This document shows, piece by piece, positions 1-10,900 of a stretch of 64,000 nucleotides of DNA. The notes under the pieces are model-generated. The model was not told the DNA's origin, searched no databases, and saw nothing but the letters and a program-made list of their open reading frames with translations. How positions within the stretch are numbered: the stretch's first letter is position 1; every line of letters starts with the position of its first letter. Position numbers and translations under genes: made by a program. This DNA comes from Nectonema munidae (Eukaryota; Nematomorpha; Nectonematoida; Nectonematidae): NCBI GenBank assembly GCA_030549495.1, contig JAUIRK010000952.1, forward strand, positions 496,001-560,000. Direction: 5' to 3'.

Positions 1-551
1 ATTAATCATTTGAGGAGTAGTGTGACAACAAGAAGTAATAATCATCATTCTGAACACCATGCTATTTGAAATTGCAATAAAATTTGCAAAGCCTTCTTCT
101 TTCAGGATATCACATATTCAACATTGTAAAGAAAATGTGGATTTTTTACAAAACTACTTTGCCAGACTTTTTCAAAGTATTTTGCGATACCATTTGTTCA
201 TATTTAAATCCAAATCCTTCAACCCTTTGAGGATCAAAATTTTGAAGGGTAGTCGTGTGCTTTCTTTTAAAAACGGACTTTTTTATTTTATAAAGAAAAA
301 AATTTTAAAAATTTATTTATTTTTTTTATAAGTGATTTTGATCACTATTAAAAAGATTTTAAACAACTTGAGAAAGATTGAGACGAATAATAAAGATATT
401 GCAAGGAATGCGTTCAATTCGGAGAATTCATCTATGAGATAGCGAATAATGATTTCAATCAAAAATTTAGTAAAATCCAAATTTTATCCATTTTAAATGA
501 TAACTAATTCTAAAGAAAGAAACTAAATTTTTCCTTTCATAGTGTCTAGCT
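1..551. other. AT-rich spacer, nothing recognised
   Basis: No conserved protein, RNA or repeat ends were recognised. The only open frames are short and rich in Phe, Lys and Ile, as expected by chance in AT-rich DNA. Confidence 0.5.
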
Positions 552-700
552 AAATTTCTCTATCTACAAGTGATATGATAGATTATGTGTTTATAAATTT
601 CTCTATCTACAAGTGATATGATAGATTATGTGTTTATAAATTTCTCCAACTACAAGTGATATGATAGATTATGTGTTTATAAATCTCTCTATCTACAAAT
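552..700. repeat. 43-bp minisatellite, about 3.4 copies
   Basis: A unit starting AAATTTCTCTATCTACAAG recurs at 552, 595, 638 and 681, an exact 43-bp period. The first two units are identical over the stretch I compared; the third differs by a short change (CCAAC for CTATC). The last unit is partial. The near identity points to a recent expansion. Confidence 0.9.
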
Positions 701-1327
701 ATTTGTGAGCATATGTTTACACCTTAGCTTAAAGAAAAATTCAAAAGACTTAGAAGGGGAAATTTTGTTCCTATATACATTTCATTATTGAGGAGAGCGA
801 AAAAAGACTACACAAATGTAAGATTTATTATCCATAGAGTCAGTCCTGGCAATCGAGGTAAGCGCTTATACGTCTCACATTCACCACCAAATCAAATAAA
901 CTCTCAATTTCAAAGGTTCAAGCTCGATCCTTGAAGGAAGTTTCTCGTTGCGAAGGAGAAGCAAAGGATTTTCCTTACTAGCTAAGAACATTGCAAAAAT
1001 TAAAGCCCAAGACATCAAAGCGAGTTATTGTAAGCTATTTTCTTCATTGACATTCCCTTTGCTTTGTGTATACTTACTATGTCTGTATTATTTATAATAT
1101 TATAAGATTTTAATTACTTTTTCCCTCACTCTATTAATTGACACCTAGTAAACAAATTATATTGTGTTTGAAAATTGATTGATAACTGTATTATCCAATG
1201 GCGATGCTCTGTGAATCGAAATTAGTATATTTCACAACCCAATGCAGCGGATGAAGCCTATGTAAAACATAAATCATTCTCTAGACTCTAGAGTAAGCCT
1301 TGGAATATTTTCCTAAATAAATTTGAA
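701..1327. other. Spacer, nothing recognised
   Basis: I see no coding similarity, paired terminal repeats or tRNA-like boxes here. Confidence 0.4.
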
Positions 1328-1462
1328 TTAACCCATTTACGGCCAATGTTCCTATTTTGGAACATAAGTAATTTCATCTTCGTCTGATTTTTTCAATGAC
1401 TGAATATAAATCGTCTGCGTTTTTTTAGATATCGTCTGCTTTGCTTGCCTTAAATGGGTTAA
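1328..1462. mobile_element. piggyBac-like MITE, subfamily A, copy 1
   Basis: A 135-bp element bounded by TTAA on both sides, with inverted ends starting CCCATTTA and ending TAAATGGG. TTAA target sites and CCC/GGG termini are hallmarks of piggyBac elements. The interior carries three CGTCTG motifs. Close copies lie at 40518-40655 and 48212-48348. There is no coding capacity, so it is non-autonomous. Confidence 0.8.
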
Positions 1463-2124
1463 AAGAATTAATAAAATAAATAATCACCCAAATAAGATTC
1501 AAAAGTATTTTTTAAAAATTCCTTATTTTCAATAAAAAAAATTTAAAAAAAAAAAGATTTTCTTTTATATTTATTGAGAATATTCCATTATCAAATAAAA
1601 TATTGGATAACTTCTCGCAATAAAAACAGTCAAAGAAATTTTTATAATGAACGTATGTTTTGCCATATTTGTCAATTGTATTTCCTTGATTACTCTTTAA
1701 TTTTTAGTTTGATTCAAAGTTTTCTTTAGATAGCAAGCTTTTTCAGACAGTAATGTGTTAACAACATGATGGGCTTGCATTTTTCCAGTTTTTGAATTAG
1801 ACACTGATAATAAAAATATAAGAGCAAATGTTGTTTAAGTTGGAAGCAAAAGAAAGCAAAAATAGATGGTCTTCATATTATAAAAAAAAAAGATACAAGT
1901 CTTTTAGCAGTTAGTGTTTTTCCGCTACTTTATATAAATTTTCTATTTCCATTTAACTAGATTTACTTATTGGCATTCTTGGAGAGAACAAAAATGTAAC
2001 ATTTTCGAAGTAAGATATTATTATTTAAAATATTGTTTGTATAAAGCCGCTTTCCTACAAAAAAATTATTATGGAATGTTGAAATTACAAATTTATATAA
2101 AAAAAAAAGTCCTAAAGCCTAGTC
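1463..2124. other. AT-rich spacer, nothing recognised
   Basis: Homopolymer A and T runs and no supported feature. Confidence 0.4.
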
Positions 2125-2200
2125 TAGGGCAGAGATGGTTAATCACAGTTATTTTGGATTTTAGTTTTTAAGAACAAATGGGGTAGAACAAACTCGTTAG
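2125..2200 (-). mobile_element. SINE body fragment without tRNA head
   Basis: The stretch GATGGTTAATCACAGTTATT with its downstream TTTAGTTTTTAAGAAC is the reverse complement of the segment following the tRNA-like head of the SINE at 3644-3800 (CTTAAAAACAAATTCACAAA, then CTGTGATTAACCATC). Only the body is present; the promoter-like head is missing. Confidence 0.5.
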
Positions 2201-2269
2201 CTCTGGATGGCAGTTGTTCTAGGAGAAAAAAACTCTGACTTCAATTTACCACTGCATTGTGGATTGTGT

Positions 2270-3140
2270 AATTGGTTTTACAAAGGCTAAAGGTCCCAGG
2301 CCTAAATACAAATACTGGTTAGCGTCAGGAAGGGCATCGGGCTTGTAAAAAAAATGTTTCAAATTTCATGCGATGATCCAAAAAGTTGGGCGGGGTACAG
2401 CCCAAAGTACTCCGTGGGTGTTTCCAGTAACCTACGTCAAAAAGAATACTGGAAAAAACTAATGCCTGTCGGTTACGATAAGCTTAGAACAGCCTCATGG
2501 AATGTAGGTACACTCACAGGAAAAGCAAACGAAATTGTGGAGGAAATGATAAAACGAAAGATTGAAATAGCTTGCGTACAGGAGACAAAATGGAGCGGAA
2601 ATACCTCTAGGGAAGCTCATTCAAGGTTTCAAAATTGTATATAGCGGATTGACCAACAGAAGGAACGGTGTAGGTGTGAAAAATGGAATAAAAGAGTAAT
2701 TGAAGTAAGAAGAGGAGGTGACAGAATAATTGGATTGAAGCTGAAAGGCATTGCTGAAATTATAACAGTTTTGTCAATATATGCGCCTCAAGTTGGTTGT
2801 AGTAGAGAGGAAAAAAATTAGTTTGCAAAAAAACTAGATAATTTACTATCAGAAATTCCTGACAGTGAAACAGTTATTTTGGCAGGATTTAAGGGTCAAA
2901 TCGGCAGGGATAGTGATGGGTACGTGGCGTTCTTGGTGGGCACGGTTTTGGTAATAGAAGGGAAGAGGGGGAAAGGATTTTGTTTTCAAAAAACTTTCCA
3001 TATTAACACAATTTTTAAAAGAAGGATATCTTTTATAACATATTGCAGTGGGGGAAAAAACCAAACTCCTTTTTGTTTAAAAAAAAAAAAAAAAATATTT
3101 AAAAAATTCTATTCCTTGGAGGTTTTTTCACACCACAAAT
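2270..3140 (+). mobile_element. RTE/BovB-type LINE, endonuclease fragment
   Basis: The translated segment contains ASWNVGTLTGKANEIVEE, CVQETKWSG, SIYAPQVGCSREEKN and, across several frames, a stretch resembling the DFNGHIG...HGGHGFG region. This order is that of the apurinic-like endonuclease of RTE-clade LINEs, often annotated in animals as craniofacial development protein 2-like. The first intact frame is 2354-2644; frameshifts and stops follow, so it is dead. The upstream stretch TTAGCGTCAGGAAGGGCATC resembles a sequence common next to such elements. No reverse transcriptase follows; the copy runs into a low-complexity tract. Confidence 0.8.
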
Positions 3141-3365
3141 TGTTATATTTGTTTTTTTTTTTCCAAAAGAAAAAAAAAAAAGGATGTGAGGAAGGTGGGT
3201 TTAAGGAAGGTTAAAAAAAAAAAAAGAAGAAAAAGAGAAGAGAGGAGAGGTGAGAAAGAGAAAAAAAAAAAATAAAAAGATGGGATGGGACTGTTTGGTG
3301 GGGGTGGGGGGGGGGGAAAAAAAAAAAAAAAAAAAAAAGAGGGGGGGGGGGGGGAGGGGGAGGGG
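3066..3365. repeat. 300-bp polypurine low-complexity tract
   Basis: The plus strand is almost only A and G after about 3160, with long A runs, G runs and a GGGGTGGGG segment. Apparent proline- and phenylalanine-rich frames on the minus strand are read-outs of these runs. It sits where the middle of the RTE element should be, and could be a real expansion or a read or assembly artefact. Confidence 0.85.
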
Positions 3366-3452
3366 AAGCGATGCTACAGACAGAAAGCTTTGGAGAGAAC
3401 GAATCAAAGACATAGACCCCCAATAAGGGGATAAGATGAAGAAGAAGTTTTT
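3366..3452 (+). mobile_element. RTE-type LINE, C-terminal tail of ORF2
   Basis: Plus-strand translation gives DATDRKLWRERIKDIDPQ. This resembles the extreme C-terminus of RTE-clade ORF2 proteins (pattern A-D-R-x-x-W-R-x-x-I-K-x-x-D-P). With the endonuclease piece at 2270-3140 it suggests one element whose reverse transcriptase region has been lost. Confidence 0.5.
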
Positions 3453-3535
3453 AAGAGTGGGGAGCATTGGGATTCGAACCTCTGACCTTCATCTGTTAAG
3501 CTCAGTGCCTAACAACCATTATCATCAGAGAGGGT
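3440..3535 (-). mobile_element. tRNA-derived SINE head
   Basis: On the minus strand AGGTTCGAATCCC is a near-canonical RNA polymerase III B box, preceded by GGTTGTTAGGCACTGAGC as A-box-like sequence and followed by CACTCTTAAAAAC. It forms an inverted pair with the SINE at 3644-3800. Confidence 0.6.
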
Positions 3536-3643
3536 TATAAATAAAAAATGATTTTTTTTAATAAACAGCAAACTTAATCGTCATACATTTAAATCGATGT
3601 ATTTTTTATTCTGAAAGAAATATATTTTATAAATAGTCCTCAA

Positions 3644-3800
3644 TGGTTGTTAGGGTGTACCTCTCATCTTAGCAGTTGAAGGTAAAGGGTTCGATCCCCA
3701 AGGCTCCCGACTCTTAAAAACAAATTCACAAAAACTGTGATTAACCATCTTCAAGCATAATGCGAGCATTTAGCCTTATGGCTGAAAGTGCTTTGATATC
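3644..3800 (+). mobile_element. tRNA-derived SINE
   Basis: Contains GGTTGTTAGGGTGTACC (A-box-like) and GGGTTCGATCCCC (B box) about 40 bases apart, then a body starting CTCTTAAAAACAAATTCAC. The body is shared with 2125-2200 on the other strand. The cloverleaf is not closed, so it is a SINE rather than a tRNA gene. Confidence 0.6.
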
Positions 3801-4462
3801 AAAAACCAACCAAGTAGTGGGCTAGTTAGTTAGTTAAGTTCTTTGTGATGTTCGCACCCATCCTTTCGGAAATCGTGGCCCATCCGGAATGAAGAAGATG
3901 ATTGATAACTACTTTAGCAGTTTTCTTATTGTCTTGCCTCTAAATATTACTATGTTGCCACATTAGCTACTCAAATGACATAAAAATATTACTTATTTAT
4001 CCCATATTCAAAAAATTTTAAAATACCCGAACACCACCTGTTCCATCTAACATTCATTTAGACAATTTTAACTGTACATCTTTTTCCACGTTTTTGAATA
4101 ATCAGATTGAAAAAAAAATTTCATGCCCTTGCAGTGTTCTATATAATGATTTTAACTTATATTTTTTATTTAAGCTATAAGGAAAACACTGAAAAAAAGG
4201 AAACGAAAATTGCATTTTGTGGCAGAGTTGAAATGAAAGGCCTCTACTTTAAACATACAGAAATCGATTAAAATTATAGCAATCATATTTATCAATAATC
4301 AATAATAATAATAATAATATTATATCAAGAATTTCTACGTCGATTCTGAAATATTATTTAAATAAAAATTAATTTTTCGATTAAACTTTTTTCATTATTT
4401 TTTTGATTCATCAGTTTTCCTTCAACTTTAGAAAAATCATAAAGCTTAAAGAAAATAGAAAA
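3801..4462. other. Spacer, nothing recognised
   Basis: AT-rich, with a short AAT microsatellite near 4300-4320 and no supported gene. Confidence 0.4.
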
Positions 4463-4645
4463 AGGTTTAAATGACTTTTCTGATTGAAAACCTTAAAAAT
4501 GCAATAATTATATGCGAGCTTGCAAGAATATACTTATTATTCGCCTCTATATGATAAAAACAATGAACACCAAGAGTCTAAAATAGAATTAAAAAGCTAA
4601 AAATGGCATCGAAAAAAGAAAAAGAGAACTAAAATTGGTATATAT
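4463..4645 (-). repeat. Inverted copy of the 345-bp interspersed repeat
   Basis: This stretch matches, in reverse complement, the core of the tandem units at 11466-12148. Shared blocks include ATGCAATAATTATATGCGAG, AAAACAATGAACACCAAGAG and AATTAAAAAGCTAAAAATGG. It shows that the unit is an interspersed family. Confidence 0.8.
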
Positions 4646-5461
4646 ACTGAAAACCCCAATCAATTTAAGATCTCTGGTTATTGAATACATCTAAACAGTA
4701 GCCTGAGTGTTATTTTACTACAAGTTTGCATATATCACAAAGTTTGTCTGAAGGAATTTACGTTTAAAATGGTCAAATTACGATTATGAAAAACTCCTTC
4801 ATTTATTTTATAAATTTTAAAATATTTTACAGTGTAATCAATGATATCAATTTCCACCAAAAAAATTCTAAATCATGCTTGGATTTTATTATGTTCTTAA
4901 TTGATTGATTAGGTAGCGTGGCTGAGCCGTCTATATTTTTTAGTTATATTTGATATAAATTACTTTTCTGGAAATTTTTAATTTAAAAAGATAGTTTTCA
5001 GACACGTAAACCGAAAATTTGATTGACACTGACAGTCAAATATGTTTAAACCTTAATGAATTTTATATAACCCGTTTATTGACTTTGATTGTATAAGAGT
5101 GACACCTGTCTAACGCCAATCACATATAATAAAAGCCAATCATAGTCAGACATCAGTTAGTTTCAGTTTAAGGGCAGTACCAGTTAAAATACGAAATTAC
5201 TACTTATAACCTATATAATTTTATTATTCCCAAGCTTTAAAAACATGAAGAAGCAGTTTTAACAAGAGCTTGTAGCAAGCTTGCCCGTGGTTATATAATA
5301 ATAATAATCATAGCAGCAGAGAAGAGCCAATCACAAAACCCTTTCATGTCTGAAAGCAAAACAAAATGAAATGTCAACTGTCTTAGTTCGCCCCTTGTTT
5401 ACTTATTTTGCATTATTGGGTCATTTTGTTTTATTATAGATTGGTCATTCACTCATTTTCA
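4646..5461. other. Spacer, nothing recognised
   Basis: AT-rich DNA with no supported coding, RNA or repeat feature. Confidence 0.4.
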
Positions 5462-5619
5462 AGTAAAGGTAAAGAAAGGTACAGTGGGGTGTTTTCATCG
5501 AGAAGGCACAATTGCACCGCTTGTATTGAACTATAAGAAATTAGGCTTGATGCGGGATCGAACCCAAGACCTTGAGTTATGGAAGCCTAGTATCTAACCA
5601 ACCTTACTCGCGCCCCCAA
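5462..5619 (-). mobile_element. tRNA-derived SINE, family 1, copy 1
   Basis: Reading the minus strand: GGGGGCGCGAGTAAGGTTGG, then TTAGATACTAGGC, then the B box GGGTTCGATCCCGC, a body with CAATACAAGCGGTGCAATTG, and a tail of TTTACC repeats. The best match is the plus-strand copy at 36343-36462. More diverged copies lie at 9367-9516 and 16208-16370. Confidence 0.8.
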
Positions 5620-6009
5620 AGTAAGGTTCTTTGTCTGCGAAAATTACTTTGTTAAACTAGGTAATGTCCTAAAGCACTAGTTATCAATTTTGTTTACACC
5701 ATAGCAATTTTTACCATATTAAAATAATATTTAGTAATGAAATTTATACTTTTCTTCAGCTTTAACAAGTCATTTTGTTTAGTAAAATTACGTTATATAG
5801 AAACAGTTTTAGAAAAAAATAAAGATTAGTCTCAACTTTTTTCCCTCAAGTATTTTATATTTACACATAGCATTTGATAATGAAATAAAATAAACATTTC
5901 AAAACTGCAAAACTATTTTATTTAAAAATAATCGAGCAACTAGGATGCTTCTCATTTTTCAATTTTTTTTCCGTTTTTGTTTGAAGGCGTATAATCATAA
6001 GTTTTGCAT

Positions 6010-6990
6010 AAATTTGAAATAAAAATGAAGACACTAATGATATCTGATAAAATAAAGGTCAATGAACTTTATGAAAAAATGAAAAGTTCTTGCAACATGT
6101 AGGAAGTAGTTTTTAGAGTGTTCAAAGATCAGGACAGAGAATCATTTTAAAGAAAAGTGACATTTTGGAAGAATACGAAGGTAACGCATCTTTTAATCGT
6201 AAACGGAAGAGTAGAAAAACTGGTGATGAGGAAGTTAACGATTTAACATTTAAATGATTTAAAGATGTGACATCCAGAAGACTTTTAGTAAATGTCCCGT
6301 TGATTCAAACGCAAGCTTCACGTTTTGATTAATGACTTAAAGATTGACACGTTTCAAGCTTCAAAAAAGGATGGCTGCAAACTTTTTTGAAAGGGAATAA
6401 TATTGTTCTTCGTAGAGCTAGTGGAGAACACAGTGAAATAGATCTAAGTATTGTTTATGATTGGAAAGAAAAGTTGCATACAATTTGTAAAGATTTTTTA
6501 CATGGATGAAACAGAATTGCTTTTTCGAAGCAGTGCCCAAAGAAAACATATCCTGTTAAAAATACCGAATGTTCGGGGATTAAGAATTCCAAAGAAGGAA
6601 TAACAGTTTTATTGTGTGCTTCAATAACTGGAGAATAAACTGAACCAAGGCATACTTGGAAAGAATAAAAAACCACGTTGTTTCAAAGCCATAAAAGTCG
6701 ATGATTTATCTGTTACATATTTGAAGAATAATTCAATGACTGCTGACTTTTTTACAACTTGTCTTGAAAAACTTAATAGAAGTATGCAAGCTCAGAAACG
6801 TAAAATATTCCTTTTTTATAGACATGCTTGCTACCTCTAACTTTAACTAAAAAGTTTGAAAAGTAAAATTAATTTATCTTCCAGCAAAAACGACTGATAT
6901 TTGTCATCCATGGATCAACGAATTATTCAAACAGTGAAGGTAAAATATAGAAAAAACAACTCACCTACATTTTAAATCAATTAGAAATGA
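6010..6990 (+). mobile_element. Tigger/pogo-type transposase remnant
   Basis: Translated pieces in order: a CENP-B-like helix-turn-helix start (LMISDKIKVNELYEKMKSS), a second DNA-binding part (GWLQTFLKGNNIVLRRASGE), the first catalytic acid (MDET), NSKEGITVLLCASITGE, and a C-terminal WINELFKQ-like segment corresponding to the family's PLDQGIIQ motif. The order is that of Tigger/TIGD transposases. Many frame breaks are present and the second catalytic Asp is not visible (the usual DNC region reads as RHAC). No terminal repeats were identified. Confidence 0.75.
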
Positions 6991-7052
6991 ATGGCACTAT
7001 AACTGGGTCCGAAGAAGTCCTTCGTAAAATGACTCTTCTTCAGGTTATATAC

Positions 7053-7188
7053 TGGTTCGGTTATCGACCACAGTCGACATATGTCGACTTTACAAAAATA
7101 TAATCGTCTGCGTTTATTAATGCTTTTTAATACAACTCTTCTGCTTTTAGATATCATCGTCTGATTATTCTGGTGGATAACGGGTTAA
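7053..7188. mobile_element. piggyBac-like MITE, subfamily B, copy 1
   Basis: The right end is ATAACGGG followed by TTAA; the left end is decayed (GGTTATCGACC). The interior matches the copies at 48576-48711 and 60219-60353, including GTCGACTTTACAAAAAT, CGTCTGCGTTTAT and CGTCTGATTATTCTGG. Confidence 0.65.
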
Positions 7189-7581
7189 GTAAGTAGTGGG
7201 ATGAAGTTGACAGTTCAACAATTCAAAAATGTTTTGCCACGTTCGGGCTTTGAATTTGAACAAAGCAAATTGATTTCCTCTCAGAGAAAATAAAAAAAAG
7301 ATACCATGATTGATTATGCAGACCTTGATCAAATTCTTTAAACTTTTCTCATGAAAATAAAGGATATTTTCTCTTTCTTTATCACATTTTGCATGTTATA
7401 TGCTCCCAGTATATCAGTATAGTATTCCGTTAGATTAAGAATAAAGCTATTGTGAGACTGAATTTAATGAGGCGAGGAAAAGTCTAAGTATGATATTTTA
7501 ATCAGGCCACAACGAGCGTAAGTTTGGCTTACATTTATAAATGTAAAAATTATAAGGAAAGTAATGAATATAAATTTTGGG

Positions 7582-7587
7582 TTTATT
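7582..7587 (-). promoter_or_regulatory. Candidate MDH1 polyadenylation signal
   Basis: Minus-strand AATAAA about 110 bases past the MDH1 stop codon. A plausible position for cleavage and polyadenylation, but hexamers are frequent in such AT-rich DNA. Confidence 0.35.
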
Positions 7588-7695
7588 GAATAAGAAACTG
7601 TAACCACATGTTGCGGATACTAAAAACGATTTAAAGTAAAAAAATTCATCAAATATTAATAAAATGTTAATAATAATAATAGTAGGATAGGTTAA

Positions 7696-7914
7696 TTAAG
7701 TTTCTTCCTCACAGAATTTGAGCGCCTCAGCTCTCTCTTCCAAAAGTTCATTGGCTGACAGCTGAATTTTAGACTTTGCGAAATCGCTTAACGGTATATC
7801 AGGCACAATCCTCCACTCTTTATCGTGAATGGTGATGGGGAAACTGAAGAAGATATCGTTAGGAACACCGTATGAGCCATCAGAATTTACTGCCATAGAG
7901 CTCCATCTATTTGA
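7696..7914 (-). CDS. MDH1: MDH1 exon 5 (C-terminus)
   Basis: Begins after the acceptor TTTCTAG and reads [20 protein letters not shown], then the [17 protein letters not shown] and [12 protein letters not shown] segments found at the MDH C-terminus, ending EEET and TAA. It enters in phase 0. Confidence 0.9.
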   Translation of the reverse strand, partial: SNRWSSMAVNSDGSYGVPNDIFFSFPITIHDKEWRIVPDIPLSDFAKSKIQLSANELLEERAEALKFCEEET

Positions 7915-10900
7915 CTAGAAATAAAAGAACAATGCAATAGGAAATCATAGTATTATTGAGTAGAGAATGAGGTTATGCTGTTCTTTGCTTCCCACGGACT
8001 GCCTTAAATCCAAATGTAGAGGCCTTAGCATCGTTGGTACGACATCTGCTCTATTTTTCGAGAAAGCCAGACACAAGCCCCGCCCTCTGTCGAGCCCCAA
8101 ACCTATATATATAAATGCTCAACTTGCAATAAACGTATATTTGTCGAATAGTGTCAAATCAATATTTTTTAATAGATGTCATATAAGTTCTATACCTTTT
8201 CAAATTCAAATTACTTAAAATTTAAAAAAAAACTTTAAATTTGAAATAAAGTAAATAACCTTATTTTTAATGAAATATAAGAAATATTAATTTATTGCAA
8301 CTTTAATAGAATCAGGTCATTCTTGAATGAACCGCGTTTTTAGTGAGTGATGAATTTTACCTTGGCTCTCTGTTCAAAGATTTTCAAATTTTGAGATTCG
8401 GACCGTATAGTCCAATATTGAATCCTGTAGAAAACATATGGGCAATTATTAAAAATGAAATGAAACAAAAATTTGCTGAAAAATAGCGTTTCTTTTAGAA
8501 CACGAAACAGTTTCTGAATTACCAAGATATGAATTCAGAATTGGAAAAAAATTTATCTGAATCTATTAAAGTTATTAGTCTGGTTCATTGCAATAAATCT
8601 ATAGTAAAAATTCAAGGATTGATTCCAAAAGTTTTAAACATAGAAGATGTGTTTTTTTAAATAGTTAAATAAAATTTTCATTAAATACAAGACTCGAAAA
8701 TGTTTATATCTTGATCAAAATAAAAGAAAACTCTATTTTTTTTTCTTTAATAAATGAAGTAAATCCTAAAATATTTTAGATTTTAACAAGCAAAATCTTT
8801 TATTATTCTTAGTGCCAATTTAAATTTGCTTATTGCCAATTTGAACTTCAAAAGATATAGACATTCGGAGTCCATTTTTAGAAAAGTTTGAATTTAGAAA
8901 AAAATAATAAGTATATAGAAAAGAAGATTATAAACTCTGATGGTCGAAAGCAAAAAAACAATGAAAATCATTTTCACAACCAACCCTCGCAAGACGAGAG
9001 TTGATTGAGAGCTATTGGTAAAAAAAAAACTCAATACATATTATTCTAACTTTATTTTATGTATAATCCATTCAAAACATATTTTATACGAAGGAATACT
9101 TTGAGTTATCAAATTTCTGGCTTTTATCTGGTTATAACATTATAAATTGTATAGATGATGGCGTTAAGATTCAGTTTTTTTGGCGAAAAACATGTCAAAA
9201 TTTTATGAAAAATAATTCTATTGTATCGATGATAAGGAATATGTGCATTATCTGTTTTTATGTGTGTATTGATTCTTTGGTATGCGCATTTTCATCATTC
9301 GTCCTCATATGTGGAGTAAATGTGAAGAAAATAAAATGTGAAACGCAAGCTGCATGCTGGCATAAAAGGTAAAGGTAACCTGGGTGTGTTTTCACTGACA
9401 AGGCATTGATGTACCGCTTATGTCAAACTATGAACAAATTGGTATCGATGAGGAATCGAACCCAAAGGCTTCCGTGCTGAGTCCATCTTCTCAACCAACC
9501 TGCCATGCCACACAAAAGATGTAAATAATCATGGTTAGGAAATAATGTAGGTTTCATTTTTCCAAACATCAATAAACATTTTTGTGGAGACGTTTGCCTT
9601 TCATTTCTGATTCACTTGTAGCTCCAGATGGAAAAGAATACTTTTGTACACCTAAAAGACTGAATCAAGGTCGGTCTGGAATATTAGAGATGATATCATA
9701 CACCCTACAGGTCTTAAAAATGATGCTGAAGCTCTGAGAACATCAATTCAAATTTTTCAGCTGTTTTTTACTAAAGAAATTATTCACGACATTTTTGAAT
9801 GTACTTTTGCCAAATTAAATGATAATACTTATATGTGTACGTTTTTTTTTTGATGTTTTTCCTCTACTGTGTACTAACTATGATTTTTATAGAAGTTCTA
9901 CCCCAAGATACAATGACTTAAATTACTGCTATGAAGGATCTGAGATAAGTGATCTTCTTGCTTACTTGGGATGCATAGCTTTTATGGGACAAGCAAGAAG
10001 TCAGCGTATTGATTTTAAGTATCTGTTTTCAGATAAATTTGGAGAACCTTTTTTTAGTCGTTCCAAAATGACAAGAGATATCTTTGATTTGATAAAGATT
10101 TTTATTCGTTTTGATCAGAGAAGAGACAGAAATGTAAGCGACAAAATTTCTCCTATTCCACTTCCACATGACATTTTGGGTTGAGTGCCCATTTAAAATT
10201 TATGCTGCATCTAAAGTGCTATGTGATCTTTGTGTTTTGGGCTACCACAAAAAATATTACTATGTTAGGGTCAGTTAGATCTAATAGAACTTTTATGCCT
10301 TATATTATTATAGGGCCTAGGCATTTAAAAAGGGTAAACTTAAATGAATGTGAGAGTAAATTGTTGGATACATCTTAGGCTTCATCGAATGCATATATAT
10401 ATACCTTGGAAGCATGAGAAAATTTTTTTTAAAGTTGTTTATGTTTTATCTAGTCAACATTTAGGAAACATGGTAATTTTAGGACAACTCTATAATAAAT
10501 ATAAAGGAGGTGTCAAAAGAGGTGGAAGAAAACATTTTATCAGGGAGCTATGTCTTAACTTGATTGAAGAATGAATGCGTGTAAGATCAAACTGCGGTTC
10601 CTTGAGTAATGTAAGAAAATCACTCTTTTCTTTTTATGGATTTAAAGAAAGAACAAGAGAAAGAACTCAGTCTTGTTCATCACGGGGATTTTGTTCCGTT
10701 CAAAACTGCAAGCCTAGAACTAGGGGAACAAGAAGATGTAATAGATGCATATGTAAAAATCATACTAGTTTTTGTCTTTTATTTTTGAAAATAAACTAGT
10801 CTTTAAAATACAAACATTTTGTACTTTACTTTCTCCAATTGTTGGTTTATATAAGAAAAATTTGTTGCGATACAAATACTTTATAGTTTTTTTTACCCTA

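Noticed and set aside
552-700. A CRISPR-like array
   Set aside because: Units are contiguous without unique spacers and the genome is eukaryotic; it is a minisatellite.
3201-3467. Minus-strand proline- and phenylalanine-rich open frames
   Set aside because: They are read-outs of G and A homopolymer runs in the polypurine tract.
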